Source: Legionella gratiana (GTDB taxonomy: Bacteria > Pseudomonadota > Gammaproteobacteria > Legionellales > Legionellaceae). Taken from it: a DNA stretch of 64,000 nt. How positions within the stretch are numbered: position 1 is the first letter of the stretch; each line of letters starts with the position of its first letter. Positions 10,138 through 20,058 of this stretch are shown piece after piece. Both the position numbers and the translations under genes were made by a program. Under the pieces are notes generated by a model. The model made no database searches and had not been told where the DNA came from. It saw nothing but the letters and a program-made list of their open reading frames with translations. The stretch lies in contig NZ_LNYE01000029.1 in assembly GCF_001467695.1 (NCBI RefSeq), positions 784,190 through 848,189 of the forward strand. The letters are read 5' to 3'.

Positions 10138-10167
10138 AAAACCAGTGGAAATCCTTCTTCTGGTTTT
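10138..10167 (+). terminator. possible pyrE terminator hairpin
   Basis: AAAACCAG (10138-10145) pairs exactly with CTGGTTTT (10160-10167). The stem is 8 bp, the loop 14 bases, and the 3' arm ends in TTTT. It lies about 50 bp past the pyrE stop. The loop is long, so support is moderate. Confidence 0.45.
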
Positions 10168-10248
10168 CCATGTCGCATCAAACAGAAAATAAAACACCCC
10201 AAAAGATAACTAAATTAACAAATTGGATATATAATTAACAATAGAAGT

Positions 10249-12300
10249 ATGTTGTTTATGAAGTCCATTATGAAAAGCAAACATGATTCAGTTTTAGATA
10301 TATTAAAAAACCTCCACGGTGAAAAACTCTCTGAACAAATACAAAAGACAGCTAAAAACTTATCGGATAAAATATCTCCTACACTAAAAAAGAGTCTTCA
10401 AGAAAAGTTATCAGAACCGCCATTTTTAGATGATTCGAAAAAAACGAAACCACCTGATAAATCAGAGTGTCCACATCCAAAATCTCATAGAACTCATAAA
10501 GCAGACGATGCTATTAAATGGGCTAAAGTAGCCGAACATTGTATTAGTAATTTTGAATTAGCATTTAAAATACAAACTCTCGAAGCTGAAACCGGATTAA
10601 AATACCCTCATTGCACCGAAGAAAAGAAGTTTTACTGTGACAACCGCTCTCAATTAGACTCGATTATAAAAGAAGCTGGATCTGCTTATGAACTAGCTAT
10701 TGGCCCTGTAAATAAGGGACATGACTTAGCCAAAACACCATTACATGATGCACCATTAGCTTCAATTTCATCACAGGTCTCTGAAAGCACCAAAGAGTCA
10801 TTGAGTCCATTTCAACCCAATAAATATTCACTTTTTCATGAACTAGAAAATGCAAAAGCATTTATGAAAGCAGCCCAAGACCCAGATTATCGTGAATATG
10901 CAAATCAAAATTTCGCAGGTGCATTTATTCATCTTTTTAAAGGTCTTGTAGAAGGAGCAATCGTACATGCTACGCCCTTTGAAGATGCAATTGTTAGTTG
11001 GGGTCCTCTCGAATTGGCTACCGATAAAATCAAAGGTACTAAAAAAGATGATGAAAACAATTTATTAATATCGAAACTATATAGAGCCATTAAGAATTCA
11101 TTTGCTAAATCTCCAGAAAGTGAATTAGTTGCTCAAAATCCATCATCCTCTTTAATGGATACCTCTTTATTAGCCGCTACCCCAATCACAACAAAATCTG
11201 ATGAGACTGCCCCAAGTATAATAGAACCCTATTCGTTTGAGGATACATTAAAAACAACGGCAAAAAACATAGCAGAAACTATTCCTGAGCTCTCGAAAAT
11301 TATTGAAGAACAAATTCTCAAATACATCCTCGAATTTAACACCGCAAAACTCGAAAGCAGCGAAGAGACATCTATTTTCAAAACAATTCAAGAAAATAGC
11401 TGGGTATTTAAATTCATTGAAAAAGATATCTCCAAACATCCACGTTTATATGCAAAAGCAGTCATTATAAATCCTAATGCAAGTACCTATCTTAGTGAGA
11501 AACAGAAGAACGATTTTGATTTTATGCTGGAAGCCGTAAAAGCAAATGGATTAGTGTTAAAAGAGGTTGGAGAAAAACTTCATCATCATAAACGCTTTAA
11601 AGAGTTAGTCATTTGTGCTGTTCAACAAAACGCAAGAGCCATTGAATATGTAGACACAGAACTTAGGAATGATCCCGATTTAATGTATAACTTGTGGGGA
11701 ACATCTAAAGGAGGAGGCTTAACCCATGCAATGATTATTCAATATGGAGGTCCTGACGTTCGCAATAACGAATTATTTTCTGATAAAGAGTTTATCAATG
11801 TAGCAGTGCGTCAAAATGGTCTTGTTTTAGAGTTTTTACCTAAATACCAAAATGATCCCGATATTGTTAAAATTGCTGTTCAACAAAATGGTCTAGCCTT
11901 AAAATTTACTACACTGCGTGACATTTCTATTGTCTTTCCTGCGCTGAAACAAAATGGACTTTCCTTGAGATTTGCTGGCAAAGTCTTTCAAGATGATGAA
12001 GAAGCGGTAACTCTAGCAACAACAAGTAATCCAAAAGCCATTTTATTTGCCAGTGAAAAACTAAGAAATAATGAATCATTTATTCTCAAACTCATCAAGA
12101 AAAACCCGCGTATTTCTAAATACATCCCCTCTGAAATGAAAAATAGTCCAAAAATACTAACAGCATTGGAAGACACATTAATCCTAGAAGATAAATTAAG
12201 AAAAAATAAAACAGATATGGTCTTTTTCGGTTCCCCTAACTCCAAAACCACTACTAAAGAAATAAAGGAACCTGAAAAGAATCCAAAGAAAACACCTTAA
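10249..12300 (+). CDS. DUF4116 repeat protein, Dot/Icm effector candidate
   Basis: A 683-residue hydrophilic protein. The C-terminal third (about residues 425-640) consists of DUF4116-type repeats with the recurrent pattern AVxQNGLxLxF: VAVRQNGLVLEF, IAVQQNGLALKF, PALKQNGLSLRF, separated by charged lines such as NDPDIVK. The N-terminal part is lysine- and serine-rich with no recognised domain. No signal peptide or membrane segment. DUF4116 proteins are common in Legionella and several are translocated (family knowledge). The C-terminus is Lys/Glu/Pro-rich, compatible with an export signal but not diagnostic. Three in-frame ATGs lie near the start (10249, 10258, 10270); AGAAG precedes the first closely. 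Its TAA lies inside a single MITE-like end. Confidence 0.75.
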   Translation: MLFMKSIMKSKHDSVLDILKNLHGEKLSEQIQKTAKNLSDKISPTLKKSLQEKLSEPPFLDDSKKTKPPDKSECPHPKSHRTHKADDAIKWAKVAEHCISNFELAFKIQTLEAETGLKYPHCTEEKKFYCDNRSQLDSIIKEAGSAYELAIGPVNKGHDLAKTPLHDAPLASISSQVSESTKESLSPFQPNKYSLFHELENAKAFMKAAQDPDYREYANQNFAGAFIHLFKGLVEGAIVHATPFEDAIVSWGPLELATDKIKGTKKDDENNLLISKLYRAIKNSFAKSPESELVAQNPSSSLMDTSLLAATPITTKSDETAPSIIEPYSFEDTLKTTAKNIAETIPELSKIIEEQILKYILEFNTAKLESSEETSIFKTIQENSWVFKFIEKDISKHPRLYAKAVIINPNASTYLSEKQKNDFDFMLEAVKANGLVLKEVGEKLHHHKRFKELVICAVQQNARAIEYVDTELRNDPDLMYNLWGTSKGGGLTHAMIIQYGGPDVRNNELFSDKEFINVAVRQNGLVLEFLPKYQNDPDIVKIAVQQNGLALKFTTLRDISIVFPALKQNGLSLRFAGKVFQDDEEAVTLATTSNPKAILFASEKLRNNESFILKLIKKNPRISKYIPSEMKNSPKILTALEDTLILEDKLRKNKTDMVFFGSPNSKTTTKEIKEPEKNPKKTP

Positions 12301-12316
12301 TTAACGTGAGTTCGAC
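12297..12316. repeat. solitary end of the MITE-like repeat
   Basis: TTAATTAACGTGAGTTCGAC matches the terminal inverted repeat of the three complete copies, but the sequence after it is unrelated and no second end is found. It overlaps the stop codon of the DUF4116 gene. Confidence 0.6.
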
Positions 12317-12438
12317 CTAGAGTATTAATACCCAATGCCAATAAGTTGGCGGTGAGTATACATTGTTTATAGAAACATTTTATAACAATTTAGCAATAAA
12401 AATACCGACTCCCATTGACAATAATTAAATAAATAGAT

Positions 12439-12457
12439 TAACATTTTATTAATGTTA
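12439..12457. promoter_or_regulatory. dyad upstream of the his operon, possible operator
   Basis: TAACATT (12439-12445) and AATGTTA (12451-12457) are exact reverse complements with a 5-base AT spacer. They lie 20 bp before the start of the TrpR-like gene that heads the his operon. Position and symmetry suit binding by the dimeric TrpR-like protein itself; this is inference. Confidence 0.45.
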
Positions 12458-12477
12458 TATCACGCTAATACATTAAT

Positions 12478-12774
12478 ATGAAAATACATACTTCAATAAA
12501 GCATTCAGCTCTGCCCAATTTAATGCAAGCAATCAGCGTACTGGAAAACAAAGAGGAAGCGTTGCAATTTTTTACTGATTTATGTACTCCAGCAGAATTG
12601 GAAGCAATGGCAGATCGTTGGCAAGTGGTTCCATTATTGCGACAAGGTATTCCTTATAGAATTATTCATGAGCAAACTGGAGTGAGTGTAACCACTATAA
12701 CCCGCGTTGCACGTTGTTTGAGTTTTGGTACAGGCGGTTATGAATTAATCGCGAAGAGATCGGAGTTATCGTGA
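12478..12774 (+). CDS. YerC/YecD family TrpR-related DNA-binding protein
   Basis: A 98-residue all-helical protein of the TrpR superfamily. The helix-turn-helix is visible as IPYRIIHEQTGVSVTTITRVARCL (about 60-83), preceded by the conserved LCTPAELEAMADRW. Its stop overlaps the hisG start by 4 bp (GTGA at 12771-12774), so the two are translationally coupled and it is the first gene of the his transcript. That placement suggests a repressor of histidine biosynthesis, perhaps with histidine or a pathway intermediate as corepressor. A perfect dyad lies at 12439-12457. The ligand is unknown. Confidence 0.85.
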   Translation: MKIHTSIKHSALPNLMQAISVLENKEEALQFFTDLCTPAELEAMADRWQVVPLLRQGIPYRIIHEQTGVSVTTITRVARCLSFGTGGYELIAKRSELS

Positions 12775-13652
12775 AAAATCGTTTACGTTTAGCCTTACAA
12801 AAAAGGGGGCGCTTATCTGAAGAGTCTTTAAGTTTGTTACAACAATGCGGTTTAAAGTTTCGTATTAAGCCTAATAGCTTACTCACCCACGTAGATAACT
12901 TCCCCATCGATCTACTTTTTGTTCGCGATGATGATATTCCTACTTTAGTTTTTGATGGACTATGTGATGGAGGCATCGTTGGTGAAAACGTACTTTTGGA
13001 AAGTGCCCTTGCCAATCCCGAAAAACTCTATAAAACCATAGTACAACTGGGTAATTGTACCTGTCGCTTATCTATAGCTATCCCCGAAGCCATGAATTAT
13101 CAGGGACCAGGAAGTCTCGATGGAAAACGAATTGCTACCAGTTACCCTAACTTACTGAAGCACTATTTAAACAAACAAAAAATATGTGCGGAAATTCTTG
13201 TTTTATCAGGCTCCATTGAAGTTGCTCCTCGTATGGGGATGGCCGATGCAATATGTGATTTAGTTTCAACAGGGCAAACCTTAGAAGACAATAAACTGTA
13301 TGAAGTGGATACCCTATTGCAAAGCCAAGCAGTATTAATCCAAGGCGCTCAAAAAAAATCGCCCCTATTTCAAGATTTATTTGAAATGCTAGCGCGCAGA
13401 ATACTCGCGGTACAACAAGCCCAAGAACGAAAATATATTGTCTTTCATGCACCAAAATCAGCTCTTGAAGCAATAGCTGAAAAACTTCCTGGAGCTGAAT
13501 CACCGACTATTTTGCCCCTACCTGGAACTATTAATAAAGTCGCTGTCCATGTTGTTTCCAGTGAGCGAATTTTTTGGAAGACATTGGAAACCATTCAAAC
13601 ACTGGGCGCCAGTTCTATATTGGTTTTACCCATAGAAAAAATGTTGGAGTAA
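12771..13652 (+). CDS. hisG: ATP phosphoribosyltransferase, long form
   Basis: A 293-residue first enzyme of histidine synthesis: ATP plus PRPP to phosphoribosyl-ATP. The length shows the long form with its own C-terminal regulatory (ACT-like) domain from about residue 220, so no HisZ is needed and feedback inhibition by histidine is expected. Motifs include LRLALQKRGRL, DGGIVGENVL and the PRPP loop around MADAICDLVSTGQTL. It uses GTG as start, overlapping the TrpR-like stop, with GGAG five bases upstream. Next gene hisD follows after 4 bp. Confidence 0.97.
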   Translation: MKNRLRLALQKRGRLSEESLSLLQQCGLKFRIKPNSLLTHVDNFPIDLLFVRDDDIPTLVFDGLCDGGIVGENVLLESALANPEKLYKTIVQLGNCTCRLSIAIPEAMNYQGPGSLDGKRIATSYPNLLKHYLNKQKICAEILVLSGSIEVAPRMGMADAICDLVSTGQTLEDNKLYEVDTLLQSQAVLIQGAQKKSPLFQDLFEMLARRILAVQQAQERKYIVFHAPKSALEAIAEKLPGAESPTILPLPGTINKVAVHVVSSERIFWKTLETIQTLGASSILVLPIEKMLE

Positions 13653-13656
13653 CTTT

Positions 13657-14952
13657 ATGTTAACGATAAAAAACTGGCAATCTTTATCCCAAACTGAAAA
13701 AATGCAATGTCTTACTCGCCCCTTGCAAACCTCTTCAGTAAAAAATCAGGTACAAGAAATTATAAAAAAAGTACAATCTTTTGGCGATAAAGCATTACTT
13801 GCACTTACAGAACAATTTGATGGAGTTCGCTTAGAAAATCTTCAAGTTTCAACACAACAAATAAAAAATGCCTGCATCAGTTCCCAAGCTTTAAATGCCA
13901 TGAATGAGGCAATAAAAAACATCGAGAATTATCATCAAGCGCTGTTACCAGAGAATAAACGGATAAATACCACTACAGGAGTAGATATATACAGTACTTA
14001 TAGACCAATTCAGCGTGTAGGATTATATGTTCCTGGTGGTAATAAAACGCCTTTAATTTCTTCATTACTCATGCAAGCAATTCCTGCAAAAGTTGCCGGA
14101 TGTCCTGTGAAAATATTGTGTACTCCACCTAATAGTGATGGTTCTATAAATAAACATCTTCTTGTTGCCGCACAGTTATGCGGTATTGAGACTATTTATA
14201 CTATAGGTGGTGCGCAAGCAATTGCCGCTATGGCTTATGGTTCTGAAACCATCACCAAAGTTGATAAGATCTTTGGCCCGGGAAACAGTTATGTTACCGA
14301 AGCAAAAACTCTTGTTTCATCTGATCCTAGTGGCGCAGCTATAGATATGCCAGCAGGACCTTCTGAAGTAATGATCATCGCTGATAAGAAAGCAAACCCC
14401 GCATTTATTGCTGCTGATTTATTAGCACAAGCAGAACATGGAACTGACTCACAAGTTATTTTAATTTGCGATAATCTACAATTTGCAGAACAGGTAAATC
14501 AACAATTAAAAGAACAATTAAAAGCCTTATCAAGAATACACATCATGAACCAATCATTGGCAAATAGCATGATTATTGTCTGTCCTGAAATGGAAATGCA
14601 ATTGAGTATTATTAACACTTATGCCCCAGAACATTTAATTATAAACCGTGAAGACGCAGAGTTATTGATCGATTCAATCAATACCGTAGGTACCGTATTT
14701 CTTGGTCCTTGGGCAGCAGAGACTCTTGGTGATTATGTAACCGGATCGAACCATGTTTTACCAACCAACGGTTTTGCTCGAAATCACAATGGATTAAGCA
14801 CACTGGATTTTCTCACTTGTTTTAATGTGCAATCCATTAATCAGGAAGGAATCAAAAATATAGGTCCTGCAGCGATCACTCTAGCACACCTTGAAGGATT
14901 GGATGCACATGCACAAGCGGTAGCAATCAGATTAAATTCACTGGAGGTTTAA
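13657..14952 (+). CDS. hisD: histidinol dehydrogenase
   Basis: A 431-residue zinc enzyme that oxidises L-histidinol to L-histidine in two NAD-dependent steps. Signature blocks are RVGLYVPGG, GGAQAIAAMAYG, the DKIFGPGNSYV segment, the long conserved stretch from AIDMPAGPSE to LAQAEHGTDSQ, and NHVLPTNGFAR. Full length compared with E. coli HisD (434). GGAG precedes ATG 13657. It directly abuts hisC with no gap; the hisC ribosome site lies inside its 3' end. Confidence 0.98.
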   Translation: MLTIKNWQSLSQTEKMQCLTRPLQTSSVKNQVQEIIKKVQSFGDKALLALTEQFDGVRLENLQVSTQQIKNACISSQALNAMNEAIKNIENYHQALLPENKRINTTTGVDIYSTYRPIQRVGLYVPGGNKTPLISSLLMQAIPAKVAGCPVKILCTPPNSDGSINKHLLVAAQLCGIETIYTIGGAQAIAAMAYGSETITKVDKIFGPGNSYVTEAKTLVSSDPSGAAIDMPAGPSEVMIIADKKANPAFIAADLLAQAEHGTDSQVILICDNLQFAEQVNQQLKEQLKALSRIHIMNQSLANSMIIVCPEMEMQLSIINTYAPEHLIINREDAELLIDSINTVGTVFLGPWAAETLGDYVTGSNHVLPTNGFARNHNGLSTLDFLTCFNVQSINQEGIKNIGPAAITLAHLEGLDAHAQAVAIRLNSLEV

Positions 14953-16029
14953 ATGTCAGTACTTAACTTAATACGCCCTGAACTATTAAATAACCAAGCT
15001 TACATTCCAATTAGTGGTCAAATCAATCATCGTCTACACGCAAATGAGCTTCCCTGGTCTGCATTAAACACAGAGATCGATTTAAATTTTTACCCTGAAA
15101 AAATGGCTCAACAGCCCTTATTGGAACAGTTAGCAAAGGTGTATCAAGTAGATGTAAATCAACTTGTTTTGACCCGTGGATCAGATGATGGAATTGATTT
15201 AATCACTCGTTTGTTTTTAAAAGCGAGGCAAGATGCATGCATGCAATTTCCACCAACCTTTCCTATGTATTCATTTTATGCTCATTTACAACAAGCCCAA
15301 CTGATTGAGTGTCCTTTAGATTCCTTAAATTACTTTGAAATTTCAGGAGAAGAGATTCGTAATTGTTGGCAGAACAATTGTAAAATGATTATTCTGTGTA
15401 ACCCTAATAATCCTACCGCCAGTTTAATCGACCTCGCTCAAATTGCAGCACTATGCAAAGAATATAAAGACCGCTCCATAATTGTTGTTGATGAAGCATA
15501 TATAGAATTTACCCAGAATCAAAGTGCAGCATGTCTCATTCCTCAATTCGATAATTTAATCGTCTTGAGAACTTTATCCAAAGCCTATGGGCTTGCGAAT
15601 CTTCGCTTAGGGAGCGTTCTAGCTCAAGCAAATGTTATTCAAGCATTAAATAAAATCATGTCGCCTTTCCCACTTTCCACTGTTGTAATTGATATCGCGC
15701 TAAAAGCATTGGCAACACCGGAATGGTTTTTCGAATCAATTAACAAGATTATAAAAGCGCGCACTCAATTGATTCAAGAATTAACACAATGCCCTCTTAT
15801 TGAGAAAGTTTACCCAAGCCAAACCAATTTTATTCTCATTAAAACGTTATATGCTCGTGAGCTCGTCTCTTGGTTTGCTCATCACGGTATAGCAGTGAGA
15901 GATTTTTCACCCCATTCCTCTTTACATGATCATTTACGTATCACCGTAGGAGATGAAGCACAGAATAGGTTTCTTCTGAATACCCTATCTTCTTTTCAAC
16001 CTAACTCATCCTCAGAGGGATGCAAATAA
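14953..16029 (+). CDS. hisC: histidinol-phosphate aminotransferase
   Basis: A 358-residue fold-type I PLP enzyme that converts imidazole-acetol phosphate to histidinol phosphate with glutamate. Visible are the CNPNNPT motif, VVDEAYIEF with the PLP-contacting Asp, and RTLSKAYGLANLRLG holding the Schiff-base Lys and phosphate-binding residues. GGAGG overlaps the hisD stop region. A second hisC elsewhere in the genome cannot be excluded, but the operon position assigns this one to histidine. Confidence 0.96.
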   Translation: MSVLNLIRPELLNNQAYIPISGQINHRLHANELPWSALNTEIDLNFYPEKMAQQPLLEQLAKVYQVDVNQLVLTRGSDDGIDLITRLFLKARQDACMQFPPTFPMYSFYAHLQQAQLIECPLDSLNYFEISGEEIRNCWQNNCKMIILCNPNNPTASLIDLAQIAALCKEYKDRSIIVVDEAYIEFTQNQSAACLIPQFDNLIVLRTLSKAYGLANLRLGSVLAQANVIQALNKIMSPFPLSTVVIDIALKALATPEWFFESINKIIKARTQLIQELTQCPLIEKVYPSQTNFILIKTLYARELVSWFAHHGIAVRDFSPHSSLHDHLRITVGDEAQNRFLLNTLSSFQPNSSSEGCK

Positions 16030-16046
16030 TGCTTTAGGATTTAAAA

Positions 16047-17105
16047 ATGCAAAAAATTTTATTTATTGATCGTGACGGGACTTTAATTGAAGAGCCTTAT
16101 GATTTTCAAGTTGATTCATTGGATAAAATCAAACTTACGTCCGGCGTAATCCCCGCTTTACTGCAACTGCAGAAAGAAGGGTTTCGGTTCATTATGGTAA
16201 GCAACCAAAATGGTATAGGTACACCTGCTTTCCCCGAAGATGCTTTTTTAATGTGTCATGAATTTACTTTGGATCTCTTTTCATCCCAAGGTATTTATTT
16301 TGATGAGATTTTTATTTGCCCACATATGCCCGAAGATAATTGCTCGTGTCGTAAACCCAAAACGGGTTTGTTAGACCAATTTATGAAAAAAACCCTAATT
16401 GATAAAGTATCTTCTTGGGTCATTGGCGATAGAGAAACGGATCGTCAGTTAGCGGACAATTTAGGAATAAAGTTTTTACCGATTAATCAAGAACATGGAT
16501 GGGAACAAATTACGAGCACGATACTTAATCACAAACGTACTGGATTTATTCGAAGAAAAACACAAGAAACAACGATAGAATTATCAGTGCTATTGGATTC
16601 TGACCAGACCAGCTCTATCAATACCCCTATACCTTTTTTTAACCATATGCTCGAACAAGTAGCAAAACATGGTGGATTTAATCTAGAGCTCTATGCTAAT
16701 GGTGATGTAGAAGTTGATGATCATCATTTAATCGAGGATACTGCGATTGCTTTAGGAGAAGCACTGAAAGAAGCACTTGGAAACAAATGGGGCATTAATC
16801 GCTATGGGTTTACTTTGCCTATGGATGAGTCTATTGCTTCTATCGCCATAGACATAGGTGGTAGAGGTTTTTGTGTGTTCCAAGGGCAATTCACTCGTGA
16901 ATTTGTTGGCGGTATGGCCACAGAAATGGTTCCTCATTTTTTTAATTCGCTGGCCAATGCTTTAGGCGCAACGATTCACATTGAAGTTACCGGTAAAAAT
17001 CATCACCATATGATCGAAGCCTGCTTTAAATCACTAGGTAGAGCATTAGGCCAAGCGTGCGCAAAAACAAATCATTCTTTACCGTCGACTAAGGGGGTTT
17101 TATGA
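16047..17105 (+). CDS. hisB: bifunctional histidinol-phosphatase / imidazoleglycerol-phosphate dehydratase
   Basis: A 352-residue fusion as in enteric bacteria. The N-terminal HAD phosphatase (about 1-165) has the nucleophile motif [10 protein letters not shown] and a zinc loop with [14 protein letters not shown]. The C-terminal IGP dehydratase (about 170-352) carries paired metal-binding His motifs, [18 protein letters not shown] and [16 protein letters not shown]. The two activities are the dehydration before HisC and the dephosphorylation after it. AGGA lies ahead of ATG 16047. Its stop overlaps hisH by 4 bp. Confidence 0.97.
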   Translation: MQKILFIDRDGTLIEEPYDFQVDSLDKIKLTSGVIPALLQLQKEGFRFIMVSNQNGIGTPAFPEDAFLMCHEFTLDLFSSQGIYFDEIFICPHMPEDNCSCRKPKTGLLDQFMKKTLIDKVSSWVIGDRETDRQLADNLGIKFLPINQEHGWEQITSTILNHKRTGFIRRKTQETTIELSVLLDSDQTSSINTPIPFFNHMLEQVAKHGGFNLELYANGDVEVDDHHLIEDTAIALGEALKEALGNKWGINRYGFTLPMDESIASIAIDIGGRGFCVFQGQFTREFVGGMATEMVPHFFNSLANALGATIHIEVTGKNHHHMIEACFKSLGRALGQACAKTNHSLPSTKGVL

Positions 17106-17689
17106 TTGCTATTATTGATGTGAGTGGCACTAATCTAACTTCCTTAACGAATGCATTACAACGGTTAGGATTTAATTATCAACTCACTCACAATGCCCAA
17201 GAAATCAGTAACGCAAGCCATGTGATCCTTCCTGGAGTGGGTACAGCATCTTATGGCATGAATGCATTGCATCACTATGGATTAATTGATGTCATTACCT
17301 CATTAGAACAACCATTATTGGGTATATGTCTCGGTATGCAATTATTACTTGAAAGCAGCGAAGAAGGAAACGTGCCATGCTTGGGACTGATTCCTGGAAG
17401 AGCCCAGCGGTTACCTCGGAAAGAGGGTTATCCAGTGCCCCACATGGGCTGGAATCAATTGCAATGGTGTAAACAGACACCCTTACAGTTTGGATTAAAT
17501 GAAAATAATTATGTTTATTTTGTGCATAGTTATGCACTTTGCACCACTGAATATGCTTTGGCTTATTGTGAATACAATGAATCTTTTACGGCAATCATTC
17601 AAAAGAACAACATTTGGGGTATGCAATTTCATCCCGAAAAATCAGCTGAAACTGGAATGACATTGCTTAAAAATTTTTGCAGTACATAG
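17102..17689 (+). CDS. hisH: imidazole glycerol phosphate synthase, glutaminase subunit
   Basis: A 195-residue class I glutamine amidotransferase that supplies ammonia to HisF. The nucleophile elbow GICLGMQLL holds the catalytic Cys (about residue 78), and the His/Glu pair is in MQFHPEKS near the C-terminus. ATG overlaps the hisB stop (ATGA). HisH and HisF form the heterodimer that makes IGP and AICAR from PRFAR. Confidence 0.97.
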   Translation: MIAIIDVSGTNLTSLTNALQRLGFNYQLTHNAQEISNASHVILPGVGTASYGMNALHHYGLIDVITSLEQPLLGICLGMQLLLESSEEGNVPCLGLIPGRAQRLPRKEGYPVPHMGWNQLQWCKQTPLQFGLNENNYVYFVHSYALCTTEYALAYCEYNESFTAIIQKNNIWGMQFHPEKSAETGMTLLKNFCST

Positions 17690-17738
17690 ATTTAAATTAT
17701 TACTACGTAAGCTAGAACTTATTATTATCGGAGGCTGT

Positions 17739-18479
17739 ATGATCCTTATCCCAGCAATTGATTTACAAGCAGGTCGTTGTGTGCGTTTACGCCAAGGACA
17801 GTTTGATCAAGTCACTCAATTTGATATATCACCTATAGAACGTGCATCGTATTTCTCCAAATTAGGAGCAAAACGATTACATGTTGTTGATTTAGATGGA
17901 GCTAAAACTGGAACCATGCAACAACTCTCGTTAATTTGCGCTATGCAAAATAGGGGAATTACAGTACAAGCAGGTGGTGGAATTCGCTCCTTAGAACAAG
18001 CAAAAATCTGTTTTTCTGCAGGAATATCACTCTTAGTGATAGGGAGTATAGCGATTACTGATCCTGCATTAACCGCACAAATTATTAATGAAATCAGCCC
18101 CCAAAATATAATCCTTGCTCTCGACATTCGCATGAAGAACAACATCCCTTTACCTGCTACTCACGGCTGGCAAACTACTTCAACTATGAATTTATGGGAA
18201 GTTGCTTCCTATTATCAACAATTGGGTATTACGCAAATCTTATGCACTGATATTGCCTATGATGGCATGATGCAAGGACCAAGTTTTGATCTTTATAAAG
18301 AAGCGGTAGAACGTTTTCCCAATATTGCTTGGCAAGCTTCTGGAGGCATTCGTCATCAAGATGATCTGACCAAGCTGCACGCACTAGGTATTAAAGCAGC
18401 GATCTTGGGACTGACTATGTACCAAGATGCGTTTAATTTGAAATCAATGTTATCAAACCCTGTAATGACAACGGAATGA
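17739..18479 (+). CDS. hisA: ProFAR isomerase (HisA)
   Basis: A 246-residue (beta/alpha)8 barrel that opens the ribose ring of ProFAR to PRFAR. N-terminal PAIDLQAGRCVRLRQG contains the catalytic Asp, a second phosphate site is at QAGGGIRSLEQA, and the second catalytic Asp is in LCTDIAYDGMMQGPSFDLY. GGAGG precedes ATG 17739 after a 49-bp spacer from hisH, the widest gap in the operon. Confidence 0.97.
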   Translation: MILIPAIDLQAGRCVRLRQGQFDQVTQFDISPIERASYFSKLGAKRLHVVDLDGAKTGTMQQLSLICAMQNRGITVQAGGGIRSLEQAKICFSAGISLLVIGSIAITDPALTAQIINEISPQNIILALDIRMKNNIPLPATHGWQTTSTMNLWEVASYYQQLGITQILCTDIAYDGMMQGPSFDLYKEAVERFPNIAWQASGGIRHQDDLTKLHALGIKAAILGLTMYQDAFNLKSMLSNPVMTTE

Positions 18480-18515
18480 AATACCTAAACGACATTTTAT
18501 TAAAGAGTACACATT

Positions 18516-19283
18516 ATGTTAACTAAACGAATTATTCCTTGTCTTGATGTACGCGAGAATCAAGTCGTCAAAGGAGTTCAATTTCGCAACCATCAAATTG
18601 TTGGTAATATTCTCGAACTCGCTGCCGAGTACTCCGCATCCGGAGCAGATGAACTGGTCTTTTATGATATTACAGCAAGTTCAGAACAACGTTCTGTTTG
18701 CCCTAAATGGGTGCATCAAGTTGCAGCAATAATTAACATTCCATTCACCGTTGCTGGTGGAATTCGCTCTCTTGATCAGGCAAAATCACTATTAAATGCC
18801 GGAGCCGATAAAATATCCATTAATAGCCCTGCATTGGAATCTCCTCATTTAATTAACGAATTAAGTAGTAATTATGGAAGCCAATGTGTCGTTATTGGAA
18901 TTGATAGTCAATGGATAAATGATGATTATTATGTTTATCAATATACGGGAGATGAGAAAAAAACAATTAATTCCAAACGCAAAACATGTGAGTGGATTAA
19001 AGAAGTTCAAGACAGAGGTGCAGGAGAAATTGTATTAAATTGCATGCAAGCGGATGGCGTACGTATGGGGTATGACTTACGGCAGTTACACGTGATGCGG
19101 TCTTTATGTGAGGTACCCTTAATTGCATCGGGAGGGGCTGGAGCGTTACATGATTTTACGCAAGTCTTCCTTAAAACCAAAGTAGATGGAGCTTTGGCAG
19201 CTAGTGTATTTCACAATAAAATAATAACAATCCACGACATTAAATTAGCATTAAAGAAAGAAAATATTGAGGTACGATTATGA
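18516..19283 (+). CDS. hisF: imidazole glycerol phosphate synthase, cyclase subunit
   Basis: A 255-residue (beta/alpha)8 barrel that uses ammonia from HisH to cyclise PRFAR to IGP plus [23 protein letters not shown] carries the catalytic Asp near residue 11, and VVIGIDSQW the second Asp near 130. Phosphate loops are at VAGGIRS and IASGGAG. Compared with E. coli HisF the pattern is complete. Its stop overlaps the hisI start (ATGA). Confidence 0.97.
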   Translation: MLTKRIIPCLDVRENQVVKGVQFRNHQIVGNILELAAEYSASGADELVFYDITASSEQRSVCPKWVHQVAAIINIPFTVAGGIRSLDQAKSLLNAGADKISINSPALESPHLINELSSNYGSQCVVIGIDSQWINDDYYVYQYTGDEKKTINSKRKTCEWIKEVQDRGAGEIVLNCMQADGVRMGYDLRQLHVMRSLCEVPLIASGGAGALHDFTQVFLKTKVDGALAASVFHNKIITIHDIKLALKKENIEVRL

Positions 19284-19903
19284 ATCATATGGAAATTAAC
19301 GCTTTAGATTGGAAAAAAATGAACGGCTTGTTACCTGCCATTATCCAAAATGCAGAAAATGGTAATGTTTTGATGTTAGGTTATATGAACCAAGAAGCTT
19401 TAATTGCGACATTAACTACAGGTCAGCTTAATTTATACAGCCGAAGCCGTAAACGATTATGGCGTAAAGGCGAAACTTCCGGCAACAGCATGTCGGTTCA
19501 GCATATTAGTGTTGATTGCGACAATGACAGCTTATTAATTCAAGTGCTACCTAAAGGACCTGCTTGCCATTTAGGATATGCTAGTTGTTTTCAGCCTACA
19601 AATAACACCAATCTTGGTTTTATACATGAATTAATTGATCTCATCAATGAACGCGCTGATTCGCAAAATGAAAACAGTTACACAGCAAAATTATTAGAAT
19701 CTGGGCTCAGTAAATGCGCTCAAAAAGTAGGTGAAGAAGCTGTGGAAACAGTCATCGCTGCTGTAAACAATGATCGTGAAGAATTAGTGAATGAATGTGC
19801 CGATTTAATCTTTCACTTATTCGTTTTATTAAAAGCTTGTGAGTTAAATTTTTATGATGTATTACAATGCTTACAAGATAGGAATACGACTGTCCATAGT
19901 TGA
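19280..19903 (+). CDS. hisI: bifunctional phosphoribosyl-AMP cyclohydrolase / phosphoribosyl-ATP pyrophosphatase
   Basis: A 207-residue HisIE fusion doing steps two and three of the pathway. The HisI half (about 1-115) has [16 protein letters not shown] and the metal-binding [11 protein letters not shown] and [12 protein letters not shown] cysteine sites. The HisE half (about 117-207) is a MazG-like helical domain with [15 protein letters not shown] and [13 protein letters not shown]. It is the last gene of the operon, overlapping hisF by 4 bp. A large inverted repeat lies just past its stop. Confidence 0.97.
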   Translation: MNHMEINALDWKKMNGLLPAIIQNAENGNVLMLGYMNQEALIATLTTGQLNLYSRSRKRLWRKGETSGNSMSVQHISVDCDNDSLLIQVLPKGPACHLGYASCFQPTNNTNLGFIHELIDLINERADSQNENSYTAKLLESGLSKCAQKVGEEAVETVIAAVNNDREELVNECADLIFHLFVLLKACELNFYDVLQCLQDRNTTVHS

Positions 19904-19921
19904 AAATTTATGTACGTCGTG

Positions 19922-20017
19922 ATGGCACTACGTTAAGCGTTTTTGACTAAATTTTTCTCATCTTGATAATCCCGTGGCTTTGGCCACGGGGCGTAGGCAT
20001 CCTTAACTTAGTGCCAT
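19922..20017. terminator. nested inverted repeat after the his operon
   Basis: Outer arms 19922-19937 and 20002-20017 are reverse complements at 15 of 16 positions. Inside is a perfect hairpin CCCGTGGC-TTTG-GCCACGGG (19971-19990). The structure separates the convergent his operon and rlmI. It lacks a clear T tract, so it could be a terminator or a small mobile palindromic unit rather than a classic intrinsic terminator. Confidence 0.5.
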
Positions 20018-20058
20018 TAATACATGCCTAATTCATTGACGTCTTTATCGAATAGATC

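Noticed and set aside
12317..12477. Histidine leader peptide / attenuator before the his operon
   Set aside because: No short ORF with consecutive His codons and no terminator/antiterminator pair was found.
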